NCBI GenBank assembly: GCA_021323655.1
Contig: JAJPKO010000032.1
Location: 1 to 64,000, forward strand
Direction of reading: 5' to 3'
DNA: 64,000 nt
From: Acidobacteriaceae bacterium
Lineage (GTDB): Bacteria > Acidobacteriota > Terriglobia > Terriglobales > Acidobacteriaceae
Shown: in pieces, positions 17,031 through 25,400 of the stretch
Position numbering within the stretch: the stretch's first letter is position 1
Layout: every line of letters starts with the position of its first letter
Made by a program: the position numbers and the translations under genes
The notes under the pieces: generated by a model
Databases searched by the model: none
Seen by the model: the letters and a program-made list of their open reading frames with translations, nothing else
Told to the model about the DNA's origin: nothing

Positions 17031-19433
17031 TCACACTCCGGACAATCTCAACCTGTATCGTGAAAAATTCTCCGTTTGAAAATGCCAGCGGCCGGGTTGA
17101 TGCTGGGTTTCCACAGCCTGACCGCTGCTCAGGTCCATAAGAGAAGCCAGCTTTACACTTTCCGGCAATTCCAACTCAGTGTGCAGCGTGCGGCTGTCAG
17201 CGAAGGTATAGCGCAGCGTGATCCATTGCTGCGCATAAGGCAGGCGTTCGATTCCATACTGCTTGCCAGCACCTGCGAGCATCGGGCTGAAGCCGGGAGC
17301 GAGAATGAGTTCTCCTGCCTTTTCTGTTTCGCGAAGGCCAATCAGGTTGCGGATGATGTGCGCGGGCATGACGGCACCCCAGCCATAGACTTCGCCGCCG
17401 AAGGCCCCATGCGCGCCCCAGATTTCGCAACTGACGCCCGGCCAGCCAAGCCGCGGGCCTTTCGCGCTGGGATGCGGTACGCGGCGGTCCATGCTGCGGT
17501 AGATGCGTTCGCAGATGTTTTCGACGGTTTTTGAGACAAGCTCGCCGTCTCCGCAAGCCCACGCTGATTCGAGGTAGGGCAGAACAAAAGAAGACCAGTC
17601 GAGAGAGTAATCGGCCGAAGATTCAGGAATGCGGGCCTGTGCCAGCATCTCGTCATACATTTTGTGCAGGGTGGAGAGGAGCTTCTTCTTCTGCTCGTCC
17701 GTCGCGATGCCGCAGAATGCAGGCGCGGCCTGCGATGGATCGCGGTCGGGAATATTGACCAGCTTCATCGAACGGGCGTCAAAGTCGTGGAACCAGTCGC
17801 CTTCCCACAGCTGCTGCGTTTTCTCGGCGAAGTCTTTCTGAATGCGCTGCCACTCGGCGATGCTGGCATGGTCAGGAACCAGCTCTGCGAAGCGCGCGAG
17901 GATGCCGGCGGCCTGGGACGTCGCAGCCTGCAGTTCCACCAGCCGCAGGAAGTCCACCAGCTCGCCTCCGGTGGGCTGCTGTATCTGGAAACGCTTGGAG
18001 GCATCCATACCGGTTTCCCAACTGCATTTACCAACGACGTAGCCGCCTGAATCGGTGCGGTGCCTGAGCGTCCAGCGCACAAACGCAGCCATGCGTGGAT
18101 ATAACTGGCGCAGCCATGCCAGATCGCGCGTGCGGTTGTAGATGGACTCCGCGCAGAAGAACGGGAAGCACCAGGAGATGGCGGTGCCGCACTCAGAGCC
18201 ATCGGTTGCAACCATGTTCATCACGCCGTCTTCGCGCATGCAGGGAATGTTGTCCTCAATCGCGTCGAGAAACTGGCCGGCGAAGACGTCTTTCGCCATT
18301 GCAGGATTGGCGTAGCTCAAGGCCCACATGTCAATCGAAGTTTCGGCAAGCACATTGCGCGGCGCCTGTATCTGCATGGCGTCCCACGGATGCTTGTAGA
18401 CACCGATGGGCCGCCGCACCATGGTGCGCAGTGTTTCAAAATCATAGACCCAGCCGTGCTGCCAGTGCTTCGGCCAGTCTCCGATGAGACGAGGGGCGCC
18501 GCCCCAGAAGACCGCGTCTTCGTGGAGCTTCTGTGCCATCACGGTCTTTGCTTCAGACAATGAACTTTGGGCATGCTTCAGCACGGTGGGCAGATTGGCT
18601 GCGCGCGCCATCAGGACCACAAATTCCTTTTGCCCGTGCGGAGCGAGAGACAAGTCATAGCGGACCCCGCCATGGAGCGGGTTCGTATCATAGGCGAGCT
18701 TTTCTCCGCGTTTTGCGCTGGAGCTCAGCCATGTTTTCCGGTCATCTGCCTTCGTCGAAAAGAAGTGCTCGGAAGGCTGCGCGTTTGCTGTGACCGCAAA
18801 TACGGTTCCCGCAGCAAAGGAGTGCGTCCAGAGCGCGTTTGTGTCCTTGTCAAACTCGCCGGCAATGCCATCGCCGCCCCACCACTGGCTGCCTCCAAGC
18901 TGATAGGTGTGCAGTGCTAGTGCGCCAACGGATTTAGCGCTGCCGGATGAGTTGGTGAGCAGGACGTGCACTGCCAGGGCATCTTCATTCACGAGAAAGA
19001 AGCTGCTCTCAATGGCAACACTATCCTGTTCAAAGTGGTAGCGGAGCAGATTTTTCGTATGGTGTGGGGCGGTGAGCTGGTCAGGGCTGAAGTCCTCCGG
19101 CCCGGTAAAGATGCGGTCACCGATCCTGAAGCCAAGTGCAAGCTCCGCTACATAGATGCCGTTGCGATGGTAGTCAAAGTAACCGCCGGGGCCAGCCGGG
19201 TAGTAGAGACCGAATCCAATCCCGGGCAGCGAGCGAAGGACCCCGCTCTGGTGCATGTCCCATGTGTGCCACGGGTTGTCGAGATAGCCGAAAGGCGTGT
19301 AGTCGCTTTGGGGAAAGCCCGCCTTCTGTGTGCCCGCGACGTCGGGCGCACTGATACCGGCAAAGGACGGTGGCATTCTCAGCGCGGCGGAAGCGGCGGC
19401 AAGCAAAGAGACAAATTCGCGGCGGTTCAGCAT
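17031..19433 (-). CDS. Secreted (alpha/alpha)6-barrel glycosidase, GH63/trehalase-like
   Basis: 800-residue exported protein beginning MLNRREFVSLLAAASAAL, a Tat-like signal, with GAGGAG upstream of the ATG at 19433. An N-terminal beta-rich domain (about 30-290) precedes a helical barrel. The motif WETGMDAS (about 470) and WGAHGAFGGEVYGWGAV (about 670) recall the WESGMDNS and C-terminal motifs of clan GH-G enzymes (GH63, GH37) and MGH1-type domains. The exact family and bond cleaved are uncertain. It is divergent from the sugar-binding protein and sensor operon and carries the shared 44-bp element 73 bp before its start, linking it to receptor 2. Confidence 0.8.
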   Translation of the reverse strand: MLNRREFVSLLAAASAALRMPPSFAGISAPDVAGTQKAGFPQSDYTPFGYLDNPWHTWDMHQSGVLRSLPGIGFGLYYPAGPGGYFDYHRNGIYVAELALGFRIGDRIFTGPEDFSPDQLTAPHHTKNLLRYHFEQDSVAIESSFFLVNEDALAVHVLLTNSSGSAKSVGALALHTYQLGGSQWWGGDGIAGEFDKDTNALWTHSFAAGTVFAVTANAQPSEHFFSTKADDRKTWLSSSAKRGEKLAYDTNPLHGGVRYDLSLAPHGQKEFVVLMARAANLPTVLKHAQSSLSEAKTVMAQKLHEDAVFWGGAPRLIGDWPKHWQHGWVYDFETLRTMVRRPIGVYKHPWDAMQIQAPRNVLAETSIDMWALSYANPAMAKDVFAGQFLDAIEDNIPCMREDGVMNMVATDGSECGTAISWCFPFFCAESIYNRTRDLAWLRQLYPRMAAFVRWTLRHRTDSGGYVVGKCSWETGMDASKRFQIQQPTGGELVDFLRLVELQAATSQAAGILARFAELVPDHASIAEWQRIQKDFAEKTQQLWEGDWFHDFDARSMKLVNIPDRDPSQAAPAFCGIATDEQKKKLLSTLHKMYDEMLAQARIPESSADYSLDWSSFVLPYLESAWACGDGELVSKTVENICERIYRSMDRRVPHPSAKGPRLGWPGVSCEIWGAHGAFGGEVYGWGAVMPAHIIRNLIGLRETEKAGELILAPGFSPMLAGAGKQYGIERLPYAQQWITLRYTFADSRTLHTELELPESVKLASLMDLSSGQAVETQHQPGRWHFQTENFSRYRLRLSGV

Positions 19434-19505
19434 TCGGCAGGCTCCTCTAAATGGCGGGAAAGAAAATCTTTGCACAATAATAGAGAAATGGAAGGTGTAA
19501 ACAGC

Positions 19506-19549
19506 ATGGGCCAGCCATACCAACGGCTCATAGTATGAATGGACTGGCC
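19506..19549 (-). promoter_or_regulatory. Shared 44-bp locus element between glycosidase and sensor operon
   Basis: Second copy of the bipartite element at 16961-17004; the 20-bp core ATAGTA-N2-AATGGACTG-N-CC matches at 17 positions out of 20. It lies in the divergent space, 73 bp before the glycosidase start and about 30 bp before the sugar-binding-protein start, so one bound regulator could control both directions. Confidence 0.6.
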
Positions 19550-19581
19550 ATCAGTGGTGAGTGCAGTGCATTCTGAATGAT

Positions 19582-20535
19582 ATGCCATGGTGCTGTGCGC
19601 GAAAGATCTTCGCTGCCAATCTTGTTCTGCTTGCGATGATGGGGTGCCGCTCCGGTCCTCCGGTGGTCGCAGTGATTCCGCGTACAACCGGCATGTCTTT
19701 GTGGGAGCCGGAGCGCGCGGGCGCAGATGCCGCCGCGAATGCACATGGCATGAAGATTTACTGGAATGCTCCTACGCGCGAAGACGATGTGCAGGGCCAG
19801 ATTGCTCTGGTCGAGAAAATCATTGATGAGAAATATGCGGGACTTGTTCTTGCGCCAGACCAGTCGCTGGCGTTGATGACGCCCGTGCGCCGCGCTGTTT
19901 CCAAAGGCATCCCTACAGTTGTGATTGGCTCTGCGTTGCCGCTGAATCCGGGTGGCAGGCTTTCTTACATCGTCAGCGATGATGAGCAGGCGGGGCAGAT
20001 GGCCGCCGCGCGCGTTGGGGCGATCCTGAACGGCAACGGTACGGTCGCCATCATCGGCATCAATCCTGATATCGCCGGAGTGCTCGAGCGCGTGCGTTCG
20101 TTTGAGGCAACAATGGCAGCGCAGTTCCCGCAGATCCACATTGTTGAAAAGCGAATGGGATCATTCAACGTTCCCTATGAGCAGCAGATTACGGAAGAAG
20201 TACTGATGGGCCATTCGGACCTGGGCGCGGTCCTTGCTGTTACGGCAGACGCAACGCGGGGGGCCTACTCGGCGCTGAGCGAGCTGCACCGTACTGGAAG
20301 CGTAAAGCTGGTTGGTTGTGATCAGGACCTGCTCGCCCCGCTGGTGAGCGGCGAAATGGATTCCGTTATTGCTGAAGACACCTATGAGATGGGCCACCGT
20401 GCCGTGGAGTGGATTGCACTGGAGCGGCAGGGGAAAACAGCGCCCGCATTCCAGAAGGTTGCACCGCGCCTGGTCACGAAAGAAAACCTGAACTCGCCAG
20501 ACATTCGGCGCATCCTGGGGCTGGTGGCGCAATGA
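19582..20535 (+). CDS. Periplasmic sugar-binding lipoprotein (Peripla_BP_4)
   Basis: 317-residue binding protein of the ribose/galactose-binding type. A short hydrophobic leader ends LLAMMGC, an imperfect lipobox, so it is probably a lipoprotein. The body has the two-lobe pattern: VVAVIPRTTGMSLWEPERAGADAAA at the start of lobe 1, GLVLAPDQSLALMTPVRRAVSKGIPTVVIGS in its second half, and VKLVGCDQD with GHRAVEWI in lobe 2. No ABC permease or ATPase is adjacent. Instead the stop overlaps the kinase start (ATGA), so this protein most likely hands a sugar signal to the kinase. ATG 19582 is preferred because the signal sequence starts there; GTG 19561 is possible. Neither has a clear ribosome binding site. 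Confidence 0.85.
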   Translation: MPWCCARKIFAANLVLLAMMGCRSGPPVVAVIPRTTGMSLWEPERAGADAAANAHGMKIYWNAPTREDDVQGQIALVEKIIDEKYAGLVLAPDQSLALMTPVRRAVSKGIPTVVIGSALPLNPGGRLSYIVSDDEQAGQMAAARVGAILNGNGTVAIIGINPDIAGVLERVRSFEATMAAQFPQIHIVEKRMGSFNVPYEQQITEEVLMGHSDLGAVLAVTADATRGAYSALSELHRTGSVKLVGCDQDLLAPLVSGEMDSVIAEDTYEMGHRAVEWIALERQGKTAPAFQKVAPRLVTKENLNSPDIRRILGLVAQ

Positions 20536-22655
20536 AGGCGCGCCTTCAAAGGTGGAAATGGCCTGCTCTGGCCCTGGCCGCGGCGTGTGCCGTGGCTGCA
20601 TTCCTTTTTCTGCTATACCTGCGCAGCCCGAAGCATGGGCTCCCTTACCATGACTCTTTTGCGCAGGGAGGGGCCGACGAGTGGGAAGCATTCGGCGGAA
20701 CGTGGGCCGTCTATGACGGTGGAATGCGCAACGACTCTGACGAGCGCGGCGCAAAGCTGATGACGGGCTCGCCCTACTGGAAGAATTATCTGGTCGAGGC
20801 CGACGTAATGCTGCTGGGCGAGGATGGCGATGCCGGGCTCATCATCCGCGCAAGCGACGAAGAGCAGGGCGTGGACTCCTACAGCGGCTATTACGCAGGG
20901 CTGCGCACGCGTGACAACATGCTGACGCTGGGCCGCGCCAGCCATGGGTGGCTGGAATACCGCAATGTCTCCATGCCGGAGAGCGTGCGGGCCTTCCAGT
21001 GGTATCACCTGAAGTTGCTGGCGTATGGATGCGACATCGTTGCTTCGGCAACCTTTCCTCTGAACAGCGGACATACGACCACTGCTTCGATGACGGACAA
21101 GAACTGCCTCGTATCCGGACGCATCGGCCTGCGCTCTTACTCAGCCGGGGGCTTCTGGAGAAATATTCAGGCGCGAGTAGCAACGGAGAATGATCTGCGC
21201 GCCATGCTCGGCAACACAAGGACGCAAACAGGCAGCAGCGAGCAGGTGGCGGGAAACGGCATCACCATCTTTGGCTCCGGCTCGTTGCCATCGCACCTGA
21301 ATGCGCAGGTACGGCCTGCTGCGAATGTGGAACCGGTGAGCAGTCTTCGCCTGGTATCAAGTTCGCAGCCCATCACAGCAACTATTCGCGGGGTCGTTTC
21401 GCTTACAGCGCCGCTCTATGTGCAGGACTCCACAGGAGGTATCTCGGTCCACACCAGTACAAGCCCGCCGCTCAAGGTCGGAGATGAAATTCAGGCAACA
21501 GGAACAGTGTCGCCCGGGGCCTTCCACTCGACGCTCGAGGATGCGAAGGTGCAACTGCTATGGGCAAGAACACCAGTGCAGCCTGTGGCGGTGACGGCAT
21601 CGCAGGCAGCCACCGGTGCGTTCGCGGCGATGTTCATTGAAGTAGAAGGCCATTTGCGCAGCAAAGAACGCGAGGCCGAAAACAATCTTGCGCTGGGCCT
21701 GGAAGATGGGCAGCAGTCCTTTCGCGCCGTGGTCAATGCCGGGCGAGGCGACCTGCTGTTCAACAAGCTGAAACCAGGAAGCCTGCTGCGCTTGCGCGGG
21801 GTGTGCGTGGTGGACTCAGAGTATACGCACAATCTGACACCATTCGTTCTGCTGCTGCGTTCGACCGATGATATAGAAGTGGTAGCGGGGCCCCCGTGGT
21901 GGAATGCGCGGCACGTGATTGCCGCAGGGTTCGTGCTTCTATTGCTGCTGCTGATCGGGCACTTCATCTATAGCCGCATTGAGCAGTGGAGGCTGCGTGC
22001 CATTCTGGAAGAGCGCGAGATGCTGGCGCATGAGATGCACGACACGCTGGCGCAGAGCTTTGCCGGACTCGGCTTTCAGCTTCAGGCCATCCGCAACCGC
22101 ATGCCTGAGGACATGCCTGCTCTCCACAAGCAGATTGAGCTGGCCTGTGATCTGGTACGGCACAGCCATGAGGAAGCACGCCGTGACATCATGATGCTGC
22201 GCACCGAGTCCTTTGAGCAGATGGAACTGACGCGGATGCTGGAACAATGCGCGAAGAAGATGCTGGATGGCGGAAACGTTGAAATTGCGGTGTCGCAGAC
22301 AGGAGACCTGCGCCCACTTCCTCTGCGCATCAATGACACTCTCTTTCGCATCGGGCAGGAAGCGCTGGCCAACGCTGTGCGCCATGCCACGCCAAAACGC
22401 ATCTCCATTATGACGGCCTACACAAAAGATTCCGTGCAGATGGTGATTGAAGATGATGGCAGCGGATACGATGCGGGCAGCGAAAAGAAAGGCTTTGGTG
22501 TGCGCGGAATGAAGCGGCGCGCAGCGGCCATCTCTGCTGCGATTGAGATTGCTACTTCTCCAAACCTGGGCACGCGGGTACAGGTCACGGCACCGTTGCC
22601 GGCAGGTATGCACCTCAAATACTGGGCGGGAAAGAAGAGGAAGTCCGATTCATGA
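20532..22655 (+). CDS. Sensor histidine kinase with periplasmic lectin-like and OB-like domains
   Basis: 707-residue membrane kinase. Helix 1 is at about 10-30. A periplasmic concanavalin-A-like domain follows (about 36-220: WEAFGGTWAVYDGG, YWKNYLVEADVML, DAGLIIRAS), then an OB-fold-like domain (about 275-445: IRGVVSLTAPLYVQDSTGGISV, DEIQATGTV). Helix 2 is at about 461-481. The cytoplasmic part is a HisKA_3/NarX-type kinase with H503 in HEMHDTLAQ, an N-box with EALANAVRHA, and DDGSGYD plus GFGVRGMKRRA for ATP binding. The start at 20532 overlaps the binding-protein stop and its own stop overlaps the regulator start, so the three are coupled. The lectin-like domain suggests direct contact with a glycan or with the binding protein. 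Confidence 0.9.
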   Translation: MKARLQRWKWPALALAAACAVAAFLFLLYLRSPKHGLPYHDSFAQGGADEWEAFGGTWAVYDGGMRNDSDERGAKLMTGSPYWKNYLVEADVMLLGEDGDAGLIIRASDEEQGVDSYSGYYAGLRTRDNMLTLGRASHGWLEYRNVSMPESVRAFQWYHLKLLAYGCDIVASATFPLNSGHTTTASMTDKNCLVSGRIGLRSYSAGGFWRNIQARVATENDLRAMLGNTRTQTGSSEQVAGNGITIFGSGSLPSHLNAQVRPAANVEPVSSLRLVSSSQPITATIRGVVSLTAPLYVQDSTGGISVHTSTSPPLKVGDEIQATGTVSPGAFHSTLEDAKVQLLWARTPVQPVAVTASQAATGAFAAMFIEVEGHLRSKEREAENNLALGLEDGQQSFRAVVNAGRGDLLFNKLKPGSLLRLRGVCVVDSEYTHNLTPFVLLLRSTDDIEVVAGPPWWNARHVIAAGFVLLLLLLIGHFIYSRIEQWRLRAILEEREMLAHEMHDTLAQSFAGLGFQLQAIRNRMPEDMPALHKQIELACDLVRHSHEEARRDIMMLRTESFEQMELTRMLEQCAKKMLDGGNVEIAVSQTGDLRPLPLRINDTLFRIGQEALANAVRHATPKRISIMTAYTKDSVQMVIEDDGSGYDAGSEKKGFGVRGMKRRAAAISAAIEIATSPNLGTRVQVTAPLPAGMHLKYWAGKKRKSDS

Positions 22656-23293
22656 ACAAGCACGACAGCAAACCTGTTCGCATCCTGATAGTGGATGACC
22701 ATCCCGTAGTGCAGGCCGGCCTTGCAAGCATGCTGACCACGCACAAAGGCATTGAGGTAGTCGGCTCCGCCTCAAGCGGTGAAGAAGCGGTGGCAATGGT
22801 GCAGCAGGAAATGCCCGATGTCATTCTGCTTGATCTGCGCATGCCTGGAATGAGCGGCATAGATACGCTTCGGGCGCTTAAAGAGATCAAGGCAACCGCG
22901 CGGGCCATTATTCTTACAAGCTTTGAGACAGATGAGAATATTTATCGGGCGATTCAGGCCGGGGCGCAGGGATACCTGCTGAAAGACACCTCGCAGAACC
23001 AGATGCTCGAGGCGATTGCGACAGTCCATGCAGGCAAGCGGTATATTCCGCGGCAGATTGCCGCGCGGCTGGCAGAAAGGATGCTGCGGTCGGACCTGAC
23101 TTCGCGTGAGCTTGAAATCCTTGAGATGCTGGCCAAAGGTCTGACGAACAAGCAGATTGGTCATGCACTCGAGATCAGCGAAAACACAGTGCGCAACCAC
23201 GTCAACAGCATTATGGAAAAGCTGGAGGTCTCAGACCGCACGGAGGCTGTTGCCGTTGCCATTCAGCAGGGAATCATTCAGATTTCAGGGTGA
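22652..23293 (+). CDS. NarL/FixJ-type response regulator
   Basis: 213-residue regulator. The receiver domain (8-125) has the acidic pair D15-D16, phospho-acceptor D61 (LLDLRMPG), T89 and K111 (YLLKD). The LuxR-type helix-turn-helix (about 148-205) contains LTSRELEILEMLAKGLTNKQIGHAL and SENTVRNHVNSIMEKL. It overlaps the kinase by four bases and is its evident partner. A likely target is the 44-bp element between the glycosidase and this operon; this follows from position only. Confidence 0.95.
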   Translation: MNKHDSKPVRILIVDDHPVVQAGLASMLTTHKGIEVVGSASSGEEAVAMVQQEMPDVILLDLRMPGMSGIDTLRALKEIKATARAIILTSFETDENIYRAIQAGAQGYLLKDTSQNQMLEAIATVHAGKRYIPRQIAARLAERMLRSDLTSRELEILEMLAKGLTNKQIGHALEISENTVRNHVNSIMEKLEVSDRTEAVAVAIQQGIIQISG

Positions 23294-23297
23294 TGAG

Positions 23298-24755
23298 ATG
23301 ATGCTGAAATTCAGCTGCCCTTTGGCCCTGGGCGCGATTCTTGCTCTTTCATGTGCAATGGCATTCGCGCAGGTGCCCGACCCGCAATTTTCTGCAGCGG
23401 TGCAACAGTTGCAGCAAAGGAACTTTGCGCAGGCAGTCGGGTTGGCGCAGAACGCATTGGCGAAGACGCCAAAGGACTGCCGTTGGTTGACTCTCCGAGG
23501 CATGGCGCTGAATGGATCAGGCAGGCAGCAGGAGGCGCTTGCATCGTTTCAACATGCTGCAGAGTATTGTCCGAAATATCTGCCCGCGCTGGAAGGTATG
23601 GCGCAGATCCAGTACGCACAGCGCTCGCCGCAGGCTATTGCCACTTTGGAACATATTCTTGCGTTGCGGCCAGGAGATGAAACCACGCACGCGATGCTCG
23701 CGGCCCTCTACTGGCAGAAGAATGACTGCGAGCACGCTCTGGAACATTTTGCCGAGGGCGGCCAGATCGTCGAGAACGACCCGACTGCACAATCTGAGTA
23801 CGGCCTCTGTCTGCTGGAGACGGGAAAAGCACAGCAGGCAGAAGAGCTGTTTCAGCGTGCCGTGCAGCGCGGCGACTCTTCCCTTGCCCGCATGAGGTTT
23901 GCATACGCGGCATGGAAAAACAAAGACAATGCGCGTGCGCTCGATGCGCTGTCTCCGCTGGTGCGGACAGGTCCCCCAAATGCGATGGCGCTGCGGCTTG
24001 CGGCCCAGATTGCCGAGGACAAGGGAGACACGGCGGACGCGGTAAAGTGGCTGCGTGAAGCGATTCTGGCTGAGCCGAAAAATCCTGACGCCTACCTCAC
24101 CTTCTCAAATATTGCATTTGCGCACAGCTCCTATCAGGTAGGAATAGACATGCTGAACGCCGGAATCACGCAGCTGCCCAGTGATGCGCGGCTCTACCTT
24201 GCGCGTGGAGTGCTGCTGGTGCCGCTGGGAGAATACGAGAAGGCCATTGCCGACTTTGAACGTGCCCACAAGCTGGCTCCGGAGCTGTCACTGGCCGAAG
24301 ACGCCATCGGGATGATGAGCAGCGAAAAGCACAACACGGCCGCTGCGCTGGAGATGTTTCGCAGCCAGTCGCAGCAGCATCCGCATGATGCATTGCTGCA
24401 GTATCTCTATGCCGAAGCGCTTTCCCAGGGAAATGAAGGCGCTCAGCAGACCACGGAGGCCATCGCCGCGCTCAAGCGCGCAGTTGCCATTGAGCCGGAT
24501 TACCGCCCCGCGCATGACCTGTTGAGCGTGCTCTATCTGCGCGCGAATGATTTGCCATCTGCGGTGCGCCACGCTGAGATCGCGCTGAAGCTGGACCCGA
24601 ACGATGACACGGCGGTGTATCAGGAAATTCTTGCCTACCGGCGTATGGGAGCGAAAGAACGGGTGGAACCGCTGGTCGCGCGATTGAAGCAGATCAAAGC
24701 TGAGCAGCAATCCAGAAGGGTGAAGGCACTTCTGGTGGAAGCGCCTTCACCATAG
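23298..24755 (+). CDS. Secreted TPR-repeat protein
   Basis: 485-residue protein with a signal peptide (MMLKFSCPLALGAILALSCAMAFAQ) and about ten tetratricopeptide repeats covering nearly all of the mature chain, for example AVGLAQNALAKTPKDCRWLTLRGMA early and RPAHDLLSVLYLRANDLPSA late. TPR arrays hold protein complexes together; here it should act in the periplasm or at the outer membrane. It begins four bases after the response-regulator stop, so it is the fourth gene of the sensor operon and may serve in signal relay or envelope assembly. No enzymatic motif is seen. It converges with the AhpD-like gene 11 bp downstream. Confidence 0.85.
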   Translation: MMLKFSCPLALGAILALSCAMAFAQVPDPQFSAAVQQLQQRNFAQAVGLAQNALAKTPKDCRWLTLRGMALNGSGRQQEALASFQHAAEYCPKYLPALEGMAQIQYAQRSPQAIATLEHILALRPGDETTHAMLAALYWQKNDCEHALEHFAEGGQIVENDPTAQSEYGLCLLETGKAQQAEELFQRAVQRGDSSLARMRFAYAAWKNKDNARALDALSPLVRTGPPNAMALRLAAQIAEDKGDTADAVKWLREAILAEPKNPDAYLTFSNIAFAHSSYQVGIDMLNAGITQLPSDARLYLARGVLLVPLGEYEKAIADFERAHKLAPELSLAEDAIGMMSSEKHNTAAALEMFRSQSQQHPHDALLQYLYAEALSQGNEGAQQTTEAIAALKRAVAIEPDYRPAHDLLSVLYLRANDLPSAVRHAEIALKLDPNDDTAVYQEILAYRRMGAKERVEPLVARLKQIKAEQQSRRVKALLVEAPSP

Positions 24756-24766
24756 CGAACCAGATT

Positions 24767-25384
24767 TCAATCTCTGGTGTAACCTCTCTCCGCCATTCTT
24801 TCTGAATATTGACGGAAGGCGTCATCGGAGACAGGATGCACGCCACTGGAGGAAACAATCCTGTTATAGAAATTGAACAGGGCACTCGAAAAGATGGCGT
24901 AGTAGATTTCAGCATCATTCCAGCCAATCGAACGAAGCTCCGCGGTGTCTTCAGATGTAATGGATGCCGGGGCTGAAGTCACTTTCCTGACAAAGCGGAG
25001 CAGGGCCTTTTCTTTGTCTGGCAACGGCGAGCTTTCCAGGTCCCGGATGACGCTCCAGACAAGCTCTTCATTCTCGTACAAGTGTCCGGCCACGGCTGCA
25101 TGGGCCTTCATGCAGAACTCGCAGTGGTTCAGCGATGAAGTATATGCGGCAATCAGCTCACGTAATGCCGGAGTGAGAGGCGCTGGCTCATGCATGATGA
25201 CGTGAGAGAAACGCGCCAGATGCCTGGAAGCCTCGGGGCGAAACGCCAGAAGGTTCCATATCTGCCAGTATTCGTTTCCATTGTTCTTTGCCGCTTCAAT
25301 CAGGTCGCGGTATGGGCTGGGCTGCGGGTTGTCTTCCACTTCAGGAAGAAACATTGGTTCCATGACGGTTTTTATGAGTGGCAT
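24767..25384 (-). CDS. AhpD-like carboxymuconolactone decarboxylase family protein
   Basis: 205-residue all-helical protein of the AhpD/CMD superfamily. The redox motif CEFCMKAHAAVAGH gives C88, C91 and H95, the Cys-x-x-Cys-x-x-x-His of alkylhydroperoxidases. The C-terminal half repeats the helical fold (SITSEDTAELRSIGWNDAEIYYAIFSSALFNFYNRI). Such proteins reduce peroxides or act on related substrates. The start at 25384 has AGGAG eight bases upstream. It begins 16 bp after the stop of receptor 3, so the two are likely one operon, with the peroxidase second. Confidence 0.88.
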   Translation of the reverse strand: MPLIKTVMEPMFLPEVEDNPQPSPYRDLIEAAKNNGNEYWQIWNLLAFRPEASRHLARFSHVIMHEPAPLTPALRELIAAYTSSLNHCEFCMKAHAAVAGHLYENEELVWSVIRDLESSPLPDKEKALLRFVRKVTSAPASITSEDTAELRSIGWNDAEIYYAIFSSALFNFYNRIVSSSGVHPVSDDAFRQYSERMAERGYTRD

Positions 25385-25400
25385 CTTCTCTACTCCTGAT

